From NCBI GenBank assembly GCA_002317475.1, contig DCIS01000161.1, positions 1 to 17,502 on the forward strand: a stretch of DNA of 17,502 nucleotides, written 5' to 3'. This DNA comes from Prevotellaceae bacterium UBA1720 (GTDB lineage Bacteria > Bacteroidota > Bacteroidia > Bacteroidales > Bacteroidaceae). Position 1 is the first letter of the stretch. Each line of letters begins with the position of its first letter. The notes beneath the pieces were generated by a model. It worked only from the letters and a program-made list of their open reading frames with translations, was not told where the DNA came from and did no database searches. Both the position numbers and the translations under genes were made by a program. Positions 15,309 through 17,502 of this stretch are shown here, piece by piece.

Positions 15309-16955
15309 TTAGTCGGCTTTGTTGTTCTCTGAGGGTGCTTTTCCGTAATAGTCCCTATAACACTTGGTGAAGTAGGACGGGGCCGAGAAACCGACTCGGT
15401 AGGCTACCTCTGAGATGGACAGAGAGGAATCTACCAGTAGGATTTTGGCACGGCGCAGACGTTCCTCACGGATAATCTCGACGGGGGTCTTTCCTGTGGT
15501 GGCTTTCACCTTGCGATAGAGTTGTACGCGAGAGATGCCCATCTCTTCACCGATGTCCTCCACAGAGAGGTCGCTGTCGTCAATATGGCGGTCGAGGCAC
15601 TCCAGGAAGCGGTCCATGAACTGATTCCTGACTTCTGTCTCCACCGATACGGGTTCTTCGGTCGGACTCACAGCATCGAGCAGTTTGTCGCGCTGTTCCT
15701 CCAACTCGTCACGTTGGTGTTCCACCACAGCCTTCTCGTTGTTCAGTTCCTCGTTCTTTTGTCGCAATTGCTTGTTAAGTCTGTGCTTGGTACGGAGTGC
15801 TCGCACCACTAACACCGTGTAGCAAGCCAGGACTGCCGTCATGAAGATGATGATGAACATTACAATGCGTTGCAGTCCTACGACGGACAGCACGCTGTCT
15901 ACGCGCGTGTGCATTCTTTTTATATAGTTGCTTTGGCGCTCCACCTCCTTGTGCTGCATCAGCAGTACGTTGGCATTGGCCTGGGTCACCAGACTGGTTT
16001 CCATCATCGTCTCCTTGTCGTAGGAGGTTCCCTTCAAGATGTTCAAAGCCAGTGCCATCAGTTCATCACCATGGGTTGGGTAGATGGCCGACACGGTGAG
16101 CCAGCCGTCGCGCACCTTCTCAATACCGCCGCCTGGGGTAGGCAGGGCATCAACACCCAGATAGAGGATGTTGCCGGGATTTAATCCCGTATTGCCTGGA
16201 TGGCACAGGATATAGTTCTCCAATGCCTGACGTGCACCGAAAGCCATACGGTCATTACCTCCGAAGACGCAGTCCAATTTAGTATTTGACAAATTACCAT
16301 TTATCATTTGCAGACTGTCGAGGATGTGCATCATGGCTTGTTTGCCTGAAGGTTGCTTCCAGTCACCTTCGGCAAAACCGATGATATGCATGTCAGGATA
16401 GCGGGCAATGGCATCATTGAAACCATTGTGTCGGTCTATGGCAGGACTGGATCCATGCTCGCCGCCAATCTCCACGATGTTGCCCTTGCCGCCCAACTGA
16501 CCGGCAGCATACTCACCCAGCATCTGGCCGATGAGATAATTGTCGGCGCCCATAAAGGCCGTGTAATTGTCAGCCCCACTCTTGCGGTCAAACAGGATGA
16601 CAGGGATGTTGCGTTCACGGGCATACGAGATGGCATCGCCAAGATTACCCGTCTGCTGCGGGGATACAATCAGCAAGTCGACACCCATGTCGGCCAGTTC
16701 GCGAATCTGTCGGCGCTGCTCCTCTATATTATCGTCTGCCGAACGCACCTCCAACTTGACCCCTTCATTAAAATAGGTCGACTGTTCCAGTTCTGCCTTC
16801 AACTTTGTTCGCCATGAGTCCTCCGAGCATTGCGACACTCCTATCACATACGAAGCCGTATCAGACGAACAGGCTGAGAGCAACAGCACAACTGACATGG
16901 CCAGAAGATGAATAAATCTATACCGCCTCAAAAACTGTATAAATGAATATTTCAT
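15309..16955 (-). CDS. Transmembrane sugar-sensing AraC-type regulator without kinase
   Basis: A 548-residue fusion in this order: N-terminal hydrophobic signal/anchor (14-29; it could even be a lipobox, LLLSAC, Cys29); a periplasmic-binding-protein domain of the ribose/fructose-binding type, about 36-335, with VDLLIVSPQ, IPVILFDRK, FGGNDRMAFGARQAL and LGVDALPTPGGG; a transmembrane segment about 364-385; a heptad-like coiled coil about 388-428; and an AraC/XylS helix-turn-helix pair about 448-543 with DLSVEDIGEEMGISRVQLYRKVKATTGKTP and ISEVAYRVGFSAPSYFTKCYRDYYGKAPS. Bacteroides fructan regulators such as BT1754 have a similar sensor and a similar DNA-binding end, but between them lie a histidine kinase and a receiver; here neither HEFRTP-like motif nor receiver is present. 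Sugar binding is presumably passed through the membrane and coiled coil to DNA-bound dimers. It probably activates the operon downstream. Confidence 0.92.
   Translation of the reverse strand: MKYSFIQFLRRYRFIHLLAMSVVLLLSACSSDTASYVIGVSQCSEDSWRTKLKAELEQSTYFNEGVKLEVRSADDNIEEQRRQIRELADMGVDLLIVSPQQTGNLGDAISYARERNIPVILFDRKSGADNYTAFMGADNYLIGQMLGEYAAGQLGGKGNIVEIGGEHGSSPAIDRHNGFNDAIARYPDMHIIGFAEGDWKQPSGKQAMMHILDSLQMINGNLSNTKLDCVFGGNDRMAFGARQALENYILCHPGNTGLNPGNILYLGVDALPTPGGGIEKVRDGWLTVSAIYPTHGDELMALALNILKGTSYDKETMMETSLVTQANANVLLMQHKEVERQSNYIKRMHTRVDSVLSVVGLQRIVMFIIIFMTAVLACYTVLVVRALRTKHRLNKQLRQKNEELNNEKAVVEHQRDELEEQRDKLLDAVSPTEEPVSVETEVRNQFMDRFLECLDRHIDDSDLSVEDIGEEMGISRVQLYRKVKATTGKTPVEIIREERLRRAKILLVDSSLSISEVAYRVGFSAPSYFTKCYRDYYGKAPSENNKAD
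16274..16308. repeat. Weak period-7 AT-rich stretch inside the regulator
   Basis: In 7-bp steps the + strand reads ccaattt, agtattt, gacaaat, taccatt, tatcatt. It encodes QMINGNLSNTK, a likely loop of the sugar-binding domain just before the conserved CVFGGNDRMA. The repetition is degenerate, so this may only be AT-rich coding sequence. Confidence 0.35.
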
Positions 16956-16981
16956 GGTGTCCCGTTATTACTTTTCTGTTG

Positions 16982-17013
16982 CAAAACTACGAAATAATAA
17001 TCAAATAAACAAA
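16982..17013 (-). promoter_or_regulatory. Predicted regulator promoter
   Basis: On the - strand TTTG (17013-17010) and TAGTTTTG (16989-16982) are 20 bp apart, a good Bacteroidetes promoter. The start would be near 16975, about 20 nt before the regulator ATG. TGTTGCA, the core of the operon half-sites, overlaps the -7 end (16977-16983), which could mean autoregulation. Confidence 0.65.
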
Positions 17014-17377
17014 ACAACAAGGGGCTATTCCACATTATTTCTATAATTACTTTGAATAAATGGAAAATTTCGTGGATTCGGTCCGCAGGCAACTGCAAAA
17101 AGTGTCCACTGAAAAAGAGAAGATCTCAGCGGACACTTTGCGTCTGTTAGGTGGGGACAGTTTATGGCAATAATCTGAAAAAAGAAAGAGTGTTATTTCT
17201 GGCTCTTTCTGAGTGACTCACTCTTGTTATGAAAAGCATGCAAGTTTAATAATCTTTGTTCGTTTGTTCTCGTTTGTTCTCGGTTACTTTTTCAACATAA
17301 TTGCAATAGAGCCAGTTTATTAGGGATAAGTGGGAACATTTGCGCCATATTAAATTACACGATATGGCGGTAAAATA
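17014..17377. other. Structured non-coding stretch
   Basis: I find no gene here. It holds a hairpin with arms 17099-17112 and 17126-17139 (AAAGTGTCCACTGA with TCAGCGGACACTTT, one mismatch); a 13-bp palindrome, GAGTGACTCACTC, at 17211-17223; two tandem copies of CGTTTGTTCT at 17261-17280; and an 8-bp hairpin, CGCCATAT/ATATGGCG, at 17343-17369, just after the stop of the gene at the right edge. None has a convincing T tract after it, except that the last could still help end transcription. Confidence 0.55.
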
Positions 17378-17502
17378 CTAATCAAGTGATATATCTACAG
17401 GAGTTCCTACCATCGAGTGGAATTCTTCAACGTCGGCAGGTGAAAGTCCATTGTTTACAGCTTCATTCATCAGGTCTTCCCATGCAGGCTCATGCTTTAA
17501 GA
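17378..17502 (-). CDS. Unrecognised protein, C-terminal end only
   Basis: An open - strand frame enters from the right edge and ends at TAG (17378-17380). The 40 visible residues include EPAWEDLMNEAVNNGLSPAD and end in GTPVDISLD. The stretch is acidic and looks helical with a helix-turn-helix-like rhythm, but no family is recognisable from so little. It is oriented like the fructan genes, but the 364-bp structured gap makes co-transcription with them doubtful. Confidence 0.55.
   Translation of the reverse strand, partial: LKHEPAWEDLMNEAVNNGLSPADVEEFHSMVGTPVDISLD

Noticed and set aside
15309..16955. Hybrid two-component sensor with histidine kinase
   Set aside because: No H-box, N-box, G-box or receiver aspartate motif exists between the membrane helix and the AraC domain, and there is no room for them.

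Overview
The window looks like a Bacteroidales chromosome. A Prevotella-like genome is likely, but this is inferred from overall style and not proven. The evidence is a SusC/SusD pair, promoters of the Bacteroidetes type (TTTG, about 19-20 bp, TAnnTTTG), a Bacteroides-type tyrosine recombinase, and an AraC-type regulator fused to a periplasmic sugar-binding domain.

Left part (1-3022, mostly + strand): the end of an AI-2E/PerM-family membrane protein, then a tRNA-Lys(UUU) gene with its own promoter and terminator. A promoter-driven leader follows, holding three GTGGTAC repeats exactly 21 bp apart, and then a tyrosine integrase. Next comes a C-terminal remnant of an AAA ATPase/DUF4143 protein whose ATPase half is gone. 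tRNA, integrase and broken passenger together read as a decayed integrative element. I saw no second copy of the tRNA 3' end that would mark its far boundary.

Right part (3037-16955, all - strand): a complete fructan utilisation locus. In transcription order it has a transmembrane regulator, a terminator/operator palindrome with the operon promoter, a periplasmic-type GH32, a SusC-like transporter, a SusD-like lipoprotein, a DUF4960-type surface glycan-binding lipoprotein, a second GH32 that is a lipoprotein, a FucP-like sugar permease, and a PfkB fructokinase. A strong terminator at 2977-3022 closes the operon. The inferred flow: fructan is bound and cut at the surface, fragments cross the outer membrane through SusCD, the periplasmic GH32 releases fructose, the permease imports it and the kinase phosphorylates it. 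Free fructose-like sugar in the periplasm is probably sensed by the regulator. Levan and inulin cannot be told apart from sequence alone.

Most notable points: (a) the regulator resembles a fructose-sensing hybrid two-component system from which the histidine kinase and receiver have been removed; (b) the operon promoter lacks a good -33 box but has an 18-bp perfect palindrome and a third half-site 21 bp away; (c) three gene junctions carry period-7 tandem repeats, and similar repeats occur inside genes; (d) the second GH32 signal peptide contains an in-frame dispersed-repeat motif.

Right edge (17014-17502): a structured non-coding stretch with several inverted and direct repeats, then the last 40 codons of an unrecognised - strand gene.
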